The notes under the pieces are model-generated. The model searched no databases. It was not told where the DNA came from and saw only the letters and a list, made by a program, of their open reading frames with translations. Below, piece by piece: positions 52,620-62,441 of a stretch of DNA of 64,000 nucleotides; the first letter of the stretch is position 1, and every line of letters starts with the position of its first letter. Origin of the DNA: Chloroflexaceae bacterium (GTDB lineage: Bacteria > Chloroflexota > Chloroflexia > Chloroflexales > Chloroflexaceae); the NCBI GenBank assembly GCA_025057155.1, contig JANWYD010000003.1, positions 62,001-126,000 on the forward strand. Reading direction: 5' to 3'. The position numbers were made by a program, and so were the translations under genes.

Positions 52620-52764
52620 GCGACTTAGCGTACCAGGTTGTGCTCCGATACGCAAATGTCGGTGCGCGGGGGCGGGCCGTCTCGATGCGTTCGCCCCGTC
52701 GGCGTCTGTGGTATCATACAGGCACGTCGTCCAGGGCCGCGACGGTCGTAGAAAGCGGAGAGGT

Positions 52765-53652
52765 ATGGCCAGGCGATCGGTCGTAACCGTCGGTCTGGTG
52801 CAGATGCGCTGCACCGCCGATCCCGAGGAGAACATGGCGCGGGCGATCGCCGGGGTGCGCGAGGCTGCTGCCCGCGGCGCCCAGGTGATCTGCCTGCCGG
52901 AGTTGTTTCGCTCGCTGTACTTCTGCCAGCGCGAGGAGTACGCCCCCTTCGCCCTGGCCGAGCCGGTTCCCGGCCCCAGCACCGCGACCTTCGGCGCCCT
53001 GGCGCGCGAACTGGGCGTGGCAATCATCGCCAGCCTCTTCGAGAAGCGCGCCGAGGGCCTCTACCACAACACCGCCGCGGTGCTCGACGCCGATGGAAGC
53101 TACCTCGGCAAGTACCGCAAGATGCACATCCCCGACGATCCGCTCTACTATGAGAAGTTCTACTTCACCCCCGGCGACCTGGGCTTCAAGGTCTTTCCGA
53201 CCCGCTTCGCGCGTCTGGGAGTGTTGATCTGCTGGGACCAGTGGTACCCCGAGGGCGCCCGGCTGACCGCCCTGCGCGGGGCCGATATCCTCTTCTACCC
53301 CACCGCGATTGGCTGGCATCCCGCCGAGAAGGCCGAGCACGGGGCCGCCCAGCACGAGAGCTGGGAGTTGATCCAGCGCTCCCATGCCGTCGCCAATGGA
53401 TGCTTTGTGGTCAGTGTCAACCGCGTGGGCCACGAGGGCGACCCCGCCAGCGGGATCGAGTTCTGGGGACAGAGCTTCGTCTGTGATCCGCGCGGCACAG
53501 TGCTCGTCCGCGCTCCCGCGGACGAGCCGGCAGTGCTCGTGCAACCGCTCGACCTGGGCATGCTCGATGTTCAGCGGACCCACTGGCCCTTCCTGCGAGA
53601 CCGCCGTATTGACGCCTACGGGGAACTAACCCGGCGTTTCATTGACGAATGA
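52765..53652 (+). CDS. aguB: N-carbamoylputrescine amidohydrolase
   Basis: 295 residues, nitrilase superfamily, ATG at 52765 (AGCGGAGAGGT upstream). The catalytic triad is Glu46 (CLPELFRS), Lys119 (KYRKMHIPDD) and Cys156 (LICWDQWYPE). IGWHPAEKAEHGAAQHESW is characteristic of AguB. It converts N-carbamoylputrescine to putrescine, CO2 and ammonia. It overlaps aguA by 4 bp, giving the full agmatine-to-putrescine route. Confidence 0.95.
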   Translation: MARRSVVTVGLVQMRCTADPEENMARAIAGVREAAARGAQVICLPELFRSLYFCQREEYAPFALAEPVPGPSTATFGALARELGVAIIASLFEKRAEGLYHNTAAVLDADGSYLGKYRKMHIPDDPLYYEKFYFTPGDLGFKVFPTRFARLGVLICWDQWYPEGARLTALRGADILFYPTAIGWHPAEKAEHGAAQHESWELIQRSHAVANGCFVVSVNRVGHEGDPASGIEFWGQSFVCDPRGTVLVRAPADEPAVLVQPLDLGMLDVQRTHWPFLRDRRIDAYGELTRRFIDE

Positions 53653-54719
53653 AGACACCACGGCAGCTTGGCTATCGCATGCCCCCCGAATGGGCCCCGC
53701 ACCAGGCGACCTGGCTCTCCTGGCCGCATAAGGAGGAGAGCTGGCCGGGCCGGCTCCAGGACGTGTTGCCGGTCTATGCCCGGGCGGTGGCCGCCCTCAG
53801 CCGCTCCGAGGCGGTGCATATCAACGTGAACGACGCGGCGATGGAGGCCGCGGCGCGGGCGCTGCTCGCCGAGGCGGGCGCCACGGGCGACATCCGCTTT
53901 CACCGCTTTCCGACTAACGACGCCTGGTGCCGCGACCACGGAGCGATCTTTCTGGTGCGCGAAGAGGACCCGAAGCTTGCCGCGGTGGACTGGGATTTTA
54001 ACGCCTGGGGCAACAAGTATCCGCCCTACGATCTTGACGACGAGATCCCGCGGCAGATGGCCGCCTACCTTGACGCCATCTGCTTCCCCGGCGGCATGGT
54101 TCTTGAAGGCGGCTCGATTGATGTGGACGGGACCGGTCTCCTGTTGACCACCGAGCAGTGCCTGCTCAACCCCAACCGCAACCCGCACCTCAGCCGGGAC
54201 GAGATCGAAACGCGCCTGCGCGAGAACCTGGGGGTGGAGAAAATCCTCTGGCTTGGCGAGGGCATTGCCGGCGACGACACCGACGGGCACATTGACGACA
54301 TCGCGCGCTTCGTCGCCCCCGGCACGGTGCTGGCCGCCGTCGAGGAAGATCCGCTGGACGAGAACTACCATCCGCTCCAGGAGAACCTGCGCCGCCTGCA
54401 ACGCATGACCGACCTCCGGGGGCGCCCGCTGACGGTGCTGACCATCCCTATGCCGCCGCCGCTGGTGTACGAGGGCCAGCGACTGCCGGCCTCGCACGCC
54501 AACTTCTACATCGCCAACCGGGTGGTGCTGCTGCCGACCTTCGGCGGCGCCAGCGACGCTCGGGCCGCCGAGGTGCTGCAACGCTGCTTTCCCGACCGGG
54601 AGATCGTGGGTCTGGATAGCACCGTCGTGGTCTGGGGTCTGGGTGCCTGGCACTGTCTGACCCAGCAGGTGCCAGCGGTGGGGCAGGGTTGCCCGCCATC
54701 TGTGGGCGAAAGGGCGTAA
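53649..54719 (+). CDS. aguA: Agmatine deiminase
   Basis: 356 residues, ATG overlapping the aguB stop (ATGA). MPPEWAPHQATWLSWPH at the start, NDAWCRDHGAIFLV, GGSIDVDGTG and GDDTDGHIDD are conserved in agmatine deiminases; the catalytic Cys336 lies in GLGAWHCLTQQ. It hydrolyses agmatine to N-carbamoylputrescine and ammonia. Arginine decarboxylase, which would supply agmatine, is not in the window. Confidence 0.96.
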   Translation: MKTPRQLGYRMPPEWAPHQATWLSWPHKEESWPGRLQDVLPVYARAVAALSRSEAVHINVNDAAMEAAARALLAEAGATGDIRFHRFPTNDAWCRDHGAIFLVREEDPKLAAVDWDFNAWGNKYPPYDLDDEIPRQMAAYLDAICFPGGMVLEGGSIDVDGTGLLLTTEQCLLNPNRNPHLSRDEIETRLRENLGVEKILWLGEGIAGDDTDGHIDDIARFVAPGTVLAAVEEDPLDENYHPLQENLRRLQRMTDLRGRPLTVLTIPMPPPLVYEGQRLPASHANFYIANRVVLLPTFGGASDARAAEVLQRCFPDREIVGLDSTVVVWGLGAWHCLTQQVPAVGQGCPPSVGERA

Positions 54720-54966
54720 CCCTGTTCAGCGGTGCGGCAGGGGCAACCGGCCGGTCGCCTGTGCCTGATCCGCCTCTCAACCGTTTTCCTGGAGAGTGAG
54801 TCGCTCTTCGTGTGCCCGGTCCTGTGCGCGATGCTCCAGCGGGTCCCTGACCATCGGGCGGCGTCTCTACCGCGCACCCCGCCACGAGAAGGGGAACGAC
54901 GCGCGAGTCCTGTCTGCGCACCGGGCGCCAAGAAACGTTCTGCAGGCATCTCTCGCTCGGAGGATA

Positions 54967-55288
54967 ATTAGTCTGTGAACGACGTTTTTCGCTAAACCCC
55001 CCACCCCCTCACCAACCCTTCCCCGCTGGATGAGAGCGCCCGGCTCCTCCCCCAACGGGGGGCTCTCAGGTGCAGGGTTTTTCGAGCGAGAAGGGGTTTT
55101 CGGCATTCCAATGCGCTTACGATCCTCACCCCCCCGCCCCCCCTCTCCCGCGAGCGAGAGAGGGGGGAGTTGGGCGTCCGAATGCCCCGGATGGCGAATG
55201 CGACGCGAGCATGCGCCGGAAAACCCTGCACCTGAAAAGGGGTCGGGATGGGGGTGGAAAGGCAAGGAAACGTTGTTAACAGACCAAT
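54967..55288. mobile_element. MITE-like hairpin element, copy 4, interrupted
   Basis: Ends ATTAGTCTGTGAAC and GTTAACAGACCAAT are inverted repeats matching the other copies. The core is split by a different element at 55066-55235; without it the copy would be about 152 bp, the size of copies 1, 2 and 5. It occupies most of the 657-bp gap between aguA and the ZIP transporter; 54720-54966 shows nothing else. Confidence 0.7.
55066..55235. mobile_element. Nested inverted-repeat element (170 bp)
   Basis: The 18-bp terminal repeats TCAGGTGCAGGGTTTTTC and GGAAAACCCTGCACCTGA match at 17 of 18 positions. The interior has a CCCTCTCCCGCGAGCGAGAGAGG hairpin-like region and no gene. No clear target duplication. 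Confidence 0.65.
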
Positions 55289-55376
55289 CAGGCGCCTCGC
55301 GGACCGGTGGGCGGCGCATGCAAAAAGTTTCGTCATACCCCTGCGCCACCCTTTCTGTAGCCCCACTGGCCCGGGT

Positions 55377-56189
55377 ATGGTAGACTGGTTTATCAACCTG
55401 GACCCGATCCTGCAAGCCTTGCTCGGCGGGTGCTTCACCTGGGGCGTCACGGCCCTCGGCGCGGCGACGGTCTTCCTGCGGCGCGATCCGCCAGCGGCGT
55501 TTCTCGACGCCATGCTCGGCTTCGCCGCCGGAGTGATGCTGGCGGCCAGTTTCTGGTCGCTGTTGCAGCCGGCGATTGAACTGGCGGAGGCGCAGGGCGC
55601 GCCGCCCTGGTTGCCCGCCACCGTTGGCATCCTTAGCGGAACAGCCTTTCTGCGTGTCGCCGACCGGCTCCTGCCGCACCTGCATCCCGGCCTGCCCCTC
55701 GCCGCCGCCGAGGGGCCGCCCACCGTCTGGCGGCAGTCAACCCTGCTGGTGCTGGCGATCACCCTGCACAACGTTCCCGAAGGGCTGGCCGTCGGGGTGG
55801 CCTTCGGCGCCGCTGCCGCCACCGGGAGCCAGGGCCTCCTTAGCGCGGCCCTGGCGCTCACCATCGGCATCGGCTTGCAGAACTTTCCAGAGGGGGTGGC
55901 GGTGGCCATGCCCCTGCGCCGCGCCGGGGTTCCCGCGACGCGCAGCTTTAAAGCGGGGCAGCTCTCGGCCGCGGTCGAGCCGGCGGCCGCCGTGCTGGGC
56001 GCCTGGGCGGTGCAGATCATGGCCCCATTGCTGCCCTACGCCCTGGCCTTCGCCGCTGGCGCGATGATCTATGTCGTCGTCGAAGAACTCATCCCCGAAT
56101 CTCAGCGCGGCGGGCGCACCGATATGGTGACCGTCGCCACCATCGTTGGCTTCGCGGTCATGATGGTGCTCGATGTAGCCCTGGGGTGA
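55377..56189 (+). CDS. ZIP-family divalent metal transporter (GufA-like)
   Basis: 270 residues, about eight membrane segments, ATG at 55377 without a clear ribosome site. HNVPEG and QNFPEG are the two metal-binding helix motifs of ZIP transporters (H-N-x-P-E-G and its second-helix partner), and [10 protein letters not shown] is conserved in the GufA group. It imports zinc or another divalent metal such as iron or manganese. No operator like the iron boxes is visible upstream. Confidence 0.9.
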   Translation: MVDWFINLDPILQALLGGCFTWGVTALGAATVFLRRDPPAAFLDAMLGFAAGVMLAASFWSLLQPAIELAEAQGAPPWLPATVGILSGTAFLRVADRLLPHLHPGLPLAAAEGPPTVWRQSTLLVLAITLHNVPEGLAVGVAFGAAAATGSQGLLSAALALTIGIGLQNFPEGVAVAMPLRRAGVPATRSFKAGQLSAAVEPAAAVLGAWAVQIMAPLLPYALAFAAGAMIYVVVEELIPESQRGGRTDMVTVATIVGFAVMMVLDVALG

Positions 56190-56343
56190 GTGGAGGCAGG
56201 GTGCGGGGAAACCTGGTTTCCCCTCTCCTTCAACCGATGCTTCCTGACGCATACAGCGTCTTCGTGTATGCTTACAGCGAGAACGAGGCTTGCCGGGATC
56301 GCAGAAGATGTCCAGATAGGTTCCAACTCATGAGAAAGAGGCA

Positions 56344-56643
56344 ATGAGCAGTGCTCTGATGATACCTGAGGCTGAATTGGTCGCGTTTTGTCGTCGTTAT
56401 CGGGTGAGGCGGCTTTCCCTCTTTGGTTCGGCGCTGCGCGAAGACTTTGGGCCGCAGAGCGATGTGGACATGCTGGTCGAGTTTGAGCCTGAGGTTGCAG
56501 TGGGGTTTCTCACTCTGAGCCGGATGGCGCGTGAGTTATCCGATCTGTTGGGAAGACCCGTGGACCTTGTGCCCCGGAGTGGTCTCAAACCCTCGATTCG
56601 CGAAGCCGTGCTGCATGGAGAGCAGGTAATCTATGCGGCCTGA
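56344..56643 (+). CDS. mntA: MNT-domain nucleotidyltransferase, MntA-type antitoxin
   Basis: 99 residues, ATG behind GAGGCA. The motif G28-S29-x10-D40-x-D42 (GSALREDFGPQSDVD) defines minimal nucleotidyltransferases, and VDLVPRSGLKPSIREAVL is the usual C-terminus. In MntA/HepT pairs the antitoxin AMPylates or otherwise neutralises the HepT RNase (established for several pairs). It overlaps the hepT-like gene by 11 bp. Confidence 0.88.
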   Translation: MSSALMIPEAELVAFCRRYRVRRLSLFGSALREDFGPQSDVDMLVEFEPEVAVGFLTLSRMARELSDLLGRPVDLVPRSGLKPSIREAVLHGEQVIYAA

Positions 56644-56974
56644 GCGTCTCTATCTGACCGATATTGTGGATGCTGCCGACGCCATTGCCCGCTTCCTGCA
56701 CGGTGTAGATGAGGCTGCTTTTATGCAGGATGAACTTCGGCAAAGCGCCGTGCTGCAGAAACTCATCGTCATAGAAGAGGCAGCCGCTCGTTTACCCCGC
56801 GCTTTTTGTGAAGCACATTCCGAAATCCCCTGGCCGGACATCGTAGCTAATATCGCCATACACGAGTATTTTGCTGTAGACTGGCGCATTGTCTGGGTGA
56901 CGTCGACGCAGGAGGTCTCGTTGTTGCGACAGCAGATCGGACGCTTGATTGAGGGGGTTGACGATGATGGCTGA
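56633..56974 (+). CDS. hepT: HepT-like toxin lacking the motif arginine
   Basis: 113 residues, HEPN fold: an all-helical protein with [17 protein letters not shown]. The catalytic HEPN motif R-x4-H-x-Y is present as Ala72-x4-His77-x-Tyr79 ([10 protein letters not shown]), so the arginine is replaced by alanine. This may reduce or change RNase activity. It overlaps the antitoxin gene, as usual. Otherwise the length is normal. Confidence 0.85.
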   Translation: MRPERLYLTDIVDAADAIARFLHGVDEAAFMQDELRQSAVLQKLIVIEEAAARLPRAFCEAHSEIPWPDIVANIAIHEYFAVDWRIVWVTSTQEVSLLRQQIGRLIEGVDDDG

Positions 56975-57150
56975 ACCTCCGAATCGTGGTTGAACTGGCG
57001 GCCGGCGATGGGTCGGGTCCGACACACGTGCTATTGTCGCCGGCCCGCGATGCCTGTTCGCCAGCGTTATTTGATGTTACGTTACACTCAACTGATGTCC
57101 GTTATACCTTGATTCCCGACTCTACGCCTACACGAGGGGAGATAGCCACA

Positions 57151-58152
57151 GTGAAAAAGCTGATCAACGCTCCCGAGAACATCGTTCGGGAAGCCCTGGC
57201 GGGCATGGCCGCGGCGCATCCGGACTTGCTGCGGGTGCACGTTGACCCCGACTACATCGCGCGCGCCGACGCCCCGGTGCGGGGCAAGGTGGCCCTCGTC
57301 TCCGGCGGCGGCTCCGGCCACGAACCGCTGCACGGCGGGTTTGTCGGCGACGGCATGCTCGACGCGGCCTGCCCTGGCGCAATCTTCACCTCGCCGGTGC
57401 CCGATCAGATGCTCGCCGCCGCCCGCGCCGTCCACGGCGATGCTGGCATCCTCTTTATTGTGAAAAACTATACCGGCGACGTGATGAACTTTGAACTGGC
57501 CGCCGAACTGGCTGCCGCCGAGGGTATTCCCGTGGCCTCGGTGGTGACGAACGACGACGTGGCGGTGCGCGATAGTCTCTACACCGCCGGCCGGCGCGGG
57601 GTGGGGGTGACGGTGCTAGTGGAGAAGATCGCCGGCGCGGCCGCCAGGGCCGGGGCTGATCTGGCGACCTGCCAGCGCATCGCCGAGAAGGTCAACGCCC
57701 AGGGGCGCTCGATGGGCATGGCCCTCACCAGTTGCACCGTGCCCCACGTGGGCCGGCCCACCTTCGATTTGCCCGATGACCAGATGGAGATCGGCATTGG
57801 CATCCACGGCGAACCCGGTCGCACCCGCCAGCAACTCGCTTCCGCCGCCGCCATCGCTGAACTCCTGGCCCGGCCCATTCTGGAGGATCTGCCCTTCCAG
57901 CGCGGCGATCAGGTCCTGGCCTTTGTCAACGGCATGGGCGGCACGCCGCTGATTGAACTGTACGTCATGTACCACGAACTGAGCAAGATCCTCGCCGGTG
58001 AGGGCATTACCATCAGCCGCAGCCTGGTGGGTAACTACATCACCTCGCTGGAAATGGCCGGCTGTTCGTTTACCCTGCTCAAGCTCGATGAGGAGTTGAC
58101 CAGGTTGTGGGACGCGCCGGTGTTGACCCCCGCGCTCCGCTGGGGCATCTAG
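57151..58152 (+). CDS. dhaK: Dihydroxyacetone kinase subunit DhaK
   Basis: 333 residues from a GTG at 57151, where the conserved start [12 protein letters not shown] begins. [19 protein letters not shown] binds substrate, and His219 in [10 protein letters not shown] is the residue that holds dihydroxyacetone covalently (His218 in E. coli). With DhaL it phosphorylates dihydroxyacetone using a phosphate relayed by DhaM from PEP. No dhaM is in the window. Likely one transcript with dhaL. Confidence 0.96.
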   Translation: MKKLINAPENIVREALAGMAAAHPDLLRVHVDPDYIARADAPVRGKVALVSGGGSGHEPLHGGFVGDGMLDAACPGAIFTSPVPDQMLAAARAVHGDAGILFIVKNYTGDVMNFELAAELAAAEGIPVASVVTNDDVAVRDSLYTAGRRGVGVTVLVEKIAGAAARAGADLATCQRIAEKVNAQGRSMGMALTSCTVPHVGRPTFDLPDDQMEIGIGIHGEPGRTRQQLASAAAIAELLARPILEDLPFQRGDQVLAFVNGMGGTPLIELYVMYHELSKILAGEGITISRSLVGNYITSLEMAGCSFTLLKLDEELTRLWDAPVLTPALRWGI

Positions 58153-58370
58153 GGGATTTTGGATTTTCGATTTTGGATTTTGGATTTGGCGGGGCGGGTC
58201 CGGGGCGGTGGGGGTCGCGTTGATGCCCGAGGGGAGGGTCTGGGAAGGCGCACCCCGCCCGGCGGGAGGGTCTGGGAGGGATGCGCCCTCCCAGAAACGC
58301 CCTTTTCTTCATGCCGTGAGCGTGCGTGAAGCGTATGGACGGCTGATGGTTCCACAGAGGAGTGGCTTCC
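58153..58370 (+). repeat. Short tandem repeats between dhaK and dhaL
   Basis: Starts with repeated GGATTTT units (58154-58189), then two copies of GGGAGGGTCTGGGA around a GC-rich stretch. It separates two genes usually adjacent. No gene seen. Confidence 0.5.
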
Positions 58371-59015
58371 ATGCAGATCGAGTCCGATTGTGTGCTCAAG
58401 TTCCTTGAAGTGGTTGCCGCCCGTATCAAGGAGCAGCGTGACTATCTCACCGAGTTGGACGCGGCGATCGGCGACGCCGACCACGGCGTGAACCTCGACC
58501 GGGGTTTCAGCGCAGTGATGAGCAAGCTCCCCACCCTGACCGGCCGTGACATCGGTTCGATCCTGCGGACCGTCGGCACGACCCTGGTCTCGACCGTTGG
58601 CGGCGCGAGCGGGCCGCTGTACGGCACGGCGTTCATCCGCGCCGGAGCGGCTGCCGCTGACCGCTTTCAACTCGACCCCTACGAGTTTGTTGTTGTCCTG
58701 GAAGCGGCGCTGCGGGGCATCGAGACGCGGGGGAAGGCGACGCGCGGCGAGAAGACAATGCTTGACGCCATCGCTCCCTTTGTGGAGACTCTGAAGGCCG
58801 GCGTAGAGGCGAATGAAGATCCGCTTATCGCACTGCGAAAGGCCGTGGCGGCTTGCGAGGAGGGCATGCGCGCCACCATTCCGATGCTCGCCACCAAGGG
58901 TCGCGCCTCGTACCTGGGCGAACGCTCCATCGGCCATCAGGACCCCGGAGCGACCTCGGCCTATCTGATGGCCCGCGCGATGCTGGATGTGGTCGAGGAG
59001 CGCAACGCAGAGTAA
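58371..59015 (+). CDS. dhaL: Dihydroxyacetone kinase subunit DhaL (ADP-binding)
   Basis: 214 residues from the ATG at 58371 (AGGAG upstream). LDAAIGDADHGVNLDRGF carries the aspartates that bind Mg-ADP, and VGGASGPLYGTAF is the phosphate-binding segment. The C-terminal GRASYLGERSIGHQDPGATS is typical of PTS-type DhaL. It accepts phosphate onto bound ADP and passes it to dihydroxyacetone on DhaK. Confidence 0.95.
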   Translation: MQIESDCVLKFLEVVAARIKEQRDYLTELDAAIGDADHGVNLDRGFSAVMSKLPTLTGRDIGSILRTVGTTLVSTVGGASGPLYGTAFIRAGAAAADRFQLDPYEFVVVLEAALRGIETRGKATRGEKTMLDAIAPFVETLKAGVEANEDPLIALRKAVAACEEGMRATIPMLATKGRASYLGERSIGHQDPGATSAYLMARAMLDVVEERNAE

Positions 59016-59046
59016 TGATTGACGCTTCCGGTGACTGTGATGTAGA

Positions 59047-59188
59047 GGTGTGGAGGTGTGGAGGTGTGGAGCACGTGTCCGTCTGGTCTTCATCTCCACA
59101 GCTCTACAGCTCCACATGAGCTGCGCGATGCGCCATTGCCGCCATCCGCGCCGGTCTAGTCTTCATGCCACAGCTCTACGGCTCCACA
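59047..59188 (+). repeat. Minisatellite and imperfect direct repeats upstream of glpK
   Basis: GGTGTGGA units repeat at 59047-59070; a 35-bp unit beginning GTCTGGTCTTCAT at 59081 recurs at 59154 with few changes. The right part (GGCTCCACACCTCCAC) is the inverse complement of the minisatellite. No gene is encoded. Confidence 0.55.
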
Positions 59189-59221
59189 CCTCCACGGATC
59201 GGTTAGACAGAGCGAGGGCCT

Positions 59222-60712
59222 ATGTCCAGGTTTGTCGCCGCCATTGACCAGGGCACCACCAGTACCCGCTGTATGATCTTCGACCACGGCGGGCAAGTGA
59301 TTGCCTCTGACCAGCGTGAGCACCGGCAGATTTACCCTCAGCCGGGATGGGTCGAGCATGACCCTGAGGAGATCTGGCAGCGCACCTGCGAGGTGATCCG
59401 CGCCGCGCTGCGGAGCGGCGGCCTGACCGCTGGCGATCTCGTCGCCGTTGGCGTGACCAACCAGCGCGAAACTACGGTGGTCTGGAACCGCTATACCGGC
59501 CAGGCGATCTCTAACGCGCTCGTGTGGCAGGATACCCGCACCGCGCCCCTGGTCGAGGAGCTGACCCGCGCCGGAGGCCAGGACCGCTTCCGTGCGCGCA
59601 CCGGGCTGCCCCTGGCGACCTACTTTTCCGGCACCAAGATCGCCTGGCTCCTCGACAATGTTGCCGGTGCGCGCGCCGCTGCCGAGGCGGGCGACCTGAT
59701 TTTCGGCACGATTGACACCTTCCTGACCTGGCGGCTCACCGGCGGTCCCCGTGGCGGCGTGCACGTCACCGATGTGACCAATGCCTCCCGTACCATGCTG
59801 ATGGACCTGACCGCGCTGGACTGGGATGAGGAGATTCTACGCATCCTGGGCATTCCGCGGGCCATGCTGCCCCGGATCATGCCCAGCAGCGCGGTCTACG
59901 GCCACGCCGTTGATCCGTTGGAAGGGGCGCCTGTGGCCGGTCTGCTCGGCGATCAGCAGGCGGCCATGGTCGGCCAGACCTGTTTTGCCCCCGGCGAGGC
60001 CAAGAACACCTATGGCACCGGCTCGTTCCTGCTGCTCAACACCGGCACGAGGCCGGTCGCCTCGCGGCACGGCCTGCTCACCACGGTCGGCTATCAATTT
60101 GGCGACGCGCCAGCGGTGTATGCCCTGGAAGGCTCGATTGCCATCACCGGCGCCCTGGTACAATGGCTCCGCGACAATCTGGGCCTGATCACCTCCGCCG
60201 CCGAGGTGGAGGCGCTGGCGAGCCTGGTGGAGGACAGCGGCGGCGTTTACATCGTGCCCGCCTTTTCGGGCCTGTTCGCGCCCTACTGGCGCTCCGACGC
60301 ACGCGGGGTGATTGTCGGCCTGACCCGCTATGCGAACAAGAGCCACCTGGCCCGCGCCGCGCTGGAGGCCACCGCCTACCAGGTGCGCGACGTGACGGAG
60401 GCGATGGAACAGGACTCGGGGGTGCGCCTGTCGGCCTTGAAGGTAGATGGCGGCATGGCAGCAAACAACTTGTTGATGCAGTTCCAGGCCGACATCCTCA
60501 ACGTGCCGGTCGTGCGCCCGCGCGTTATTGAAACTACCGCCCTGGGCGCGGCCTATGCCGCCGGGCTGGCGGCAGGCTACTGGCGGCATCTCGACGAATT
60601 GCGCGCCAACTGGAGCGTGGACCGCACCTGGCACCCACAGATGGACGATGCCCGGCGCGAGCGCCTGTACCGTGGCTGGAAAAAGGCCGTTGTGCGCACT
60701 TTTGAGCCGTGA
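59222..60712 (+). CDS. glpK: Glycerol kinase
   Basis: 496 residues, ATG at 59222. FGGY kinase: [16 protein letters not shown] (phosphate loop), [29 protein letters not shown] (adenosine motif), and [20 protein letters not shown]. It phosphorylates glycerol to glycerol 3-phosphate. Length and motifs are normal. Followed 48 bp later by glpA. Confidence 0.97.
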   Translation: MSRFVAAIDQGTTSTRCMIFDHGGQVIASDQREHRQIYPQPGWVEHDPEEIWQRTCEVIRAALRSGGLTAGDLVAVGVTNQRETTVVWNRYTGQAISNALVWQDTRTAPLVEELTRAGGQDRFRARTGLPLATYFSGTKIAWLLDNVAGARAAAEAGDLIFGTIDTFLTWRLTGGPRGGVHVTDVTNASRTMLMDLTALDWDEEILRILGIPRAMLPRIMPSSAVYGHAVDPLEGAPVAGLLGDQQAAMVGQTCFAPGEAKNTYGTGSFLLLNTGTRPVASRHGLLTTVGYQFGDAPAVYALEGSIAITGALVQWLRDNLGLITSAAEVEALASLVEDSGGVYIVPAFSGLFAPYWRSDARGVIVGLTRYANKSHLARAALEATAYQVRDVTEAMEQDSGVRLSALKVDGGMAANNLLMQFQADILNVPVVRPRVIETTALGAAYAAGLAAGYWRHLDELRANWSVDRTWHPQMDDARRERLYRGWKKAVVRTFEP

Positions 60713-60760
60713 CCCTCGCCGGGAGGGTGTGGGAGGGCCAGGCGCTCCCTGGCATGCTAT

Positions 60761-62401
60761 ATGCAACCTATTGAAACCGAAGTCCTGGTCATCGGCGGCG
60801 GCGCCACCGGTCTCGGCTGCGCCCTGGATCTGGCCCTGCGCGGCATACGCGCCGTCCTGGTCGAAAAGGGCGACCTGACCCACGGCACTACCGGACGCTA
60901 CCACGGTTTGCTGCACTCCGGGGGCCGTTATGTGACGAAGGACCCCCAATCAGCCAGCGAGTGCGCCCGCGAGAACGCCATTCTGCGCCGGATCATGCCC
61001 CACTGCATCGAGGACACCTCGGGTTTCTTCGTCATCACCCCCTGGGATGACCCCGCCTACGGGGACGTGTTCGTGGCTAATTGTCGCCGCACCGGCGTGC
61101 CTGTGACCGAGATCAGCCTTGCCGAGATGCTGCGCCGCGAGCCGCTGCTCAATCCGCGTATTTCGCGGGTCTTCGAGGCGCCCGACGCCGCTGCCGACTC
61201 CTTCCTGGCGGCTCGCTCGGTGGCCCTCGCCGCCCGCGAGGCCGGCGCGGAGATTCTGACCTACCACCACGTCGTGGACCTGATCCGCGTGGGCGACCGG
61301 GTTGTGGGCGCGAGGGTAGAGGACCTGCGCGATGGGACCCTCAAGCAGATCGCCTGCGCCTGCGTGTTGAACGCCACCGGCGCCTGGGCGGGCAAGATCG
61401 CGCGCATGGCCGGGCTAACGGTGACCGTGGTCCCCGGCAAGGGCACGATGGTGGCGATGAACCACCGCATGGTCAACACCGTCATCAATCGCTGCAAACC
61501 GCCCGACGACGGCGACATCCTGGTGCCCATTCACACCGTCGCGGTGATCGGCACCACCGATACCCTTGTACCCGACCCTGACGTGTACCGCATCGAGCCT
61601 GAGGAGATCCAGCTCATGCTCGATGAGGGCGAGAAACTCGTGCCGCGGTTCAAAGAGTATCGCGCCCTGCGGGCCTGGGCGGGGGTGCGCCCGCTGTACC
61701 GTGAGAGTGAAGCGGTGCGCGACCGCGATATTCCGCGCACCTTCAAGCTGCTCGACCACGAAACCCGCGACGGGGTCGCCGGGATCGTCTCCATTGTCGG
61801 CGGCAAATGGACCACCTACCGCCTCATGGCCGAAGAGACGGTCAATCTGGTCGCTCGGCGTCTGGGCAACACCCGGCCCTGCCGCACCGCCATAGAGGTG
61901 CTGCCGGTCCCGCCCTTCGAGCAGCATGGCCCTCCCGCCGCCTCCGGCGGCGCGCGCCACTACTGGCTCGGCAAGTCTCTGGCTGCGGTGGAGGCGGAGC
62001 GCGCCTACGGCGAGCTGATCTGCGAGTGCGAACTGGTAACCCGGGCGCGGCTTCTGGCGGCGATTGACAGCGGTGCGAAGAACCTGGACGATCTGCGCCG
62101 CGACGTGCGCCTGGGCATGGGGCCGTGCCAGGGAGGCTGGTGCGTGTACCGCGCCGCGGCCCTGCTCTACGAGCGGCGCCACCCCGCCGGGCTTGGCCAT
62201 GCCCACGCCAACCAGGCCGTGTTGCACATGCTTCAGGCTCGCTGGAAGGGTATGCTGCCGGTGCTCTGGGGCGATCAGTTGCGCCAGGCGCGCCTCGATG
62301 AGTTGATCTACCGCGGGGTGCTCGGCGTGCAGCACCTCGAGCCATTCGCCGAACCCGGCGGCGGTCTGGTCACCGAGCATCCTGCGGTAGTGACCGAGTG
62401 A
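60761..62401 (+). CDS. glpA: Anaerobic glycerol-3-phosphate dehydrogenase subunit A
   Basis: 546 residues. An N-terminal FAD-binding Rossmann motif (VLVIGGGATGLGCALDLALRG) and the DAO fold are followed by a C-terminal BFD-like [2Fe-2S] domain with Cys421, Cys423, Cys456 and Cys461 (CECE, GPCQGGWC). This domain distinguishes GlpA from aerobic GlpD. It oxidises glycerol 3-phosphate to dihydroxyacetone phosphate and passes electrons through GlpB/GlpC to quinone. A hairpin element lies between it and glpB. Confidence 0.96.
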   Translation: MQPIETEVLVIGGGATGLGCALDLALRGIRAVLVEKGDLTHGTTGRYHGLLHSGGRYVTKDPQSASECARENAILRRIMPHCIEDTSGFFVITPWDDPAYGDVFVANCRRTGVPVTEISLAEMLRREPLLNPRISRVFEAPDAAADSFLAARSVALAAREAGAEILTYHHVVDLIRVGDRVVGARVEDLRDGTLKQIACACVLNATGAWAGKIARMAGLTVTVVPGKGTMVAMNHRMVNTVINRCKPPDDGDILVPIHTVAVIGTTDTLVPDPDVYRIEPEEIQLMLDEGEKLVPRFKEYRALRAWAGVRPLYRESEAVRDRDIPRTFKLLDHETRDGVAGIVSIVGGKWTTYRLMAEETVNLVARRLGNTRPCRTAIEVLPVPPFEQHGPPAASGGARHYWLGKSLAAVEAERAYGELICECELVTRARLLAAIDSGAKNLDDLRRDVRLGMGPCQGGWCVYRAAALLYERRHPAGLGHAHANQAVLHMLQARWKGMLPVLWGDQLRQARLDELIYRGVLGVQHLEPFAEPGGGLVTEHPAVVTE

Positions 62402-62441
62402 GGCGTGGGGAAACGCTAGTATTTATATCTTCTAACACGAT

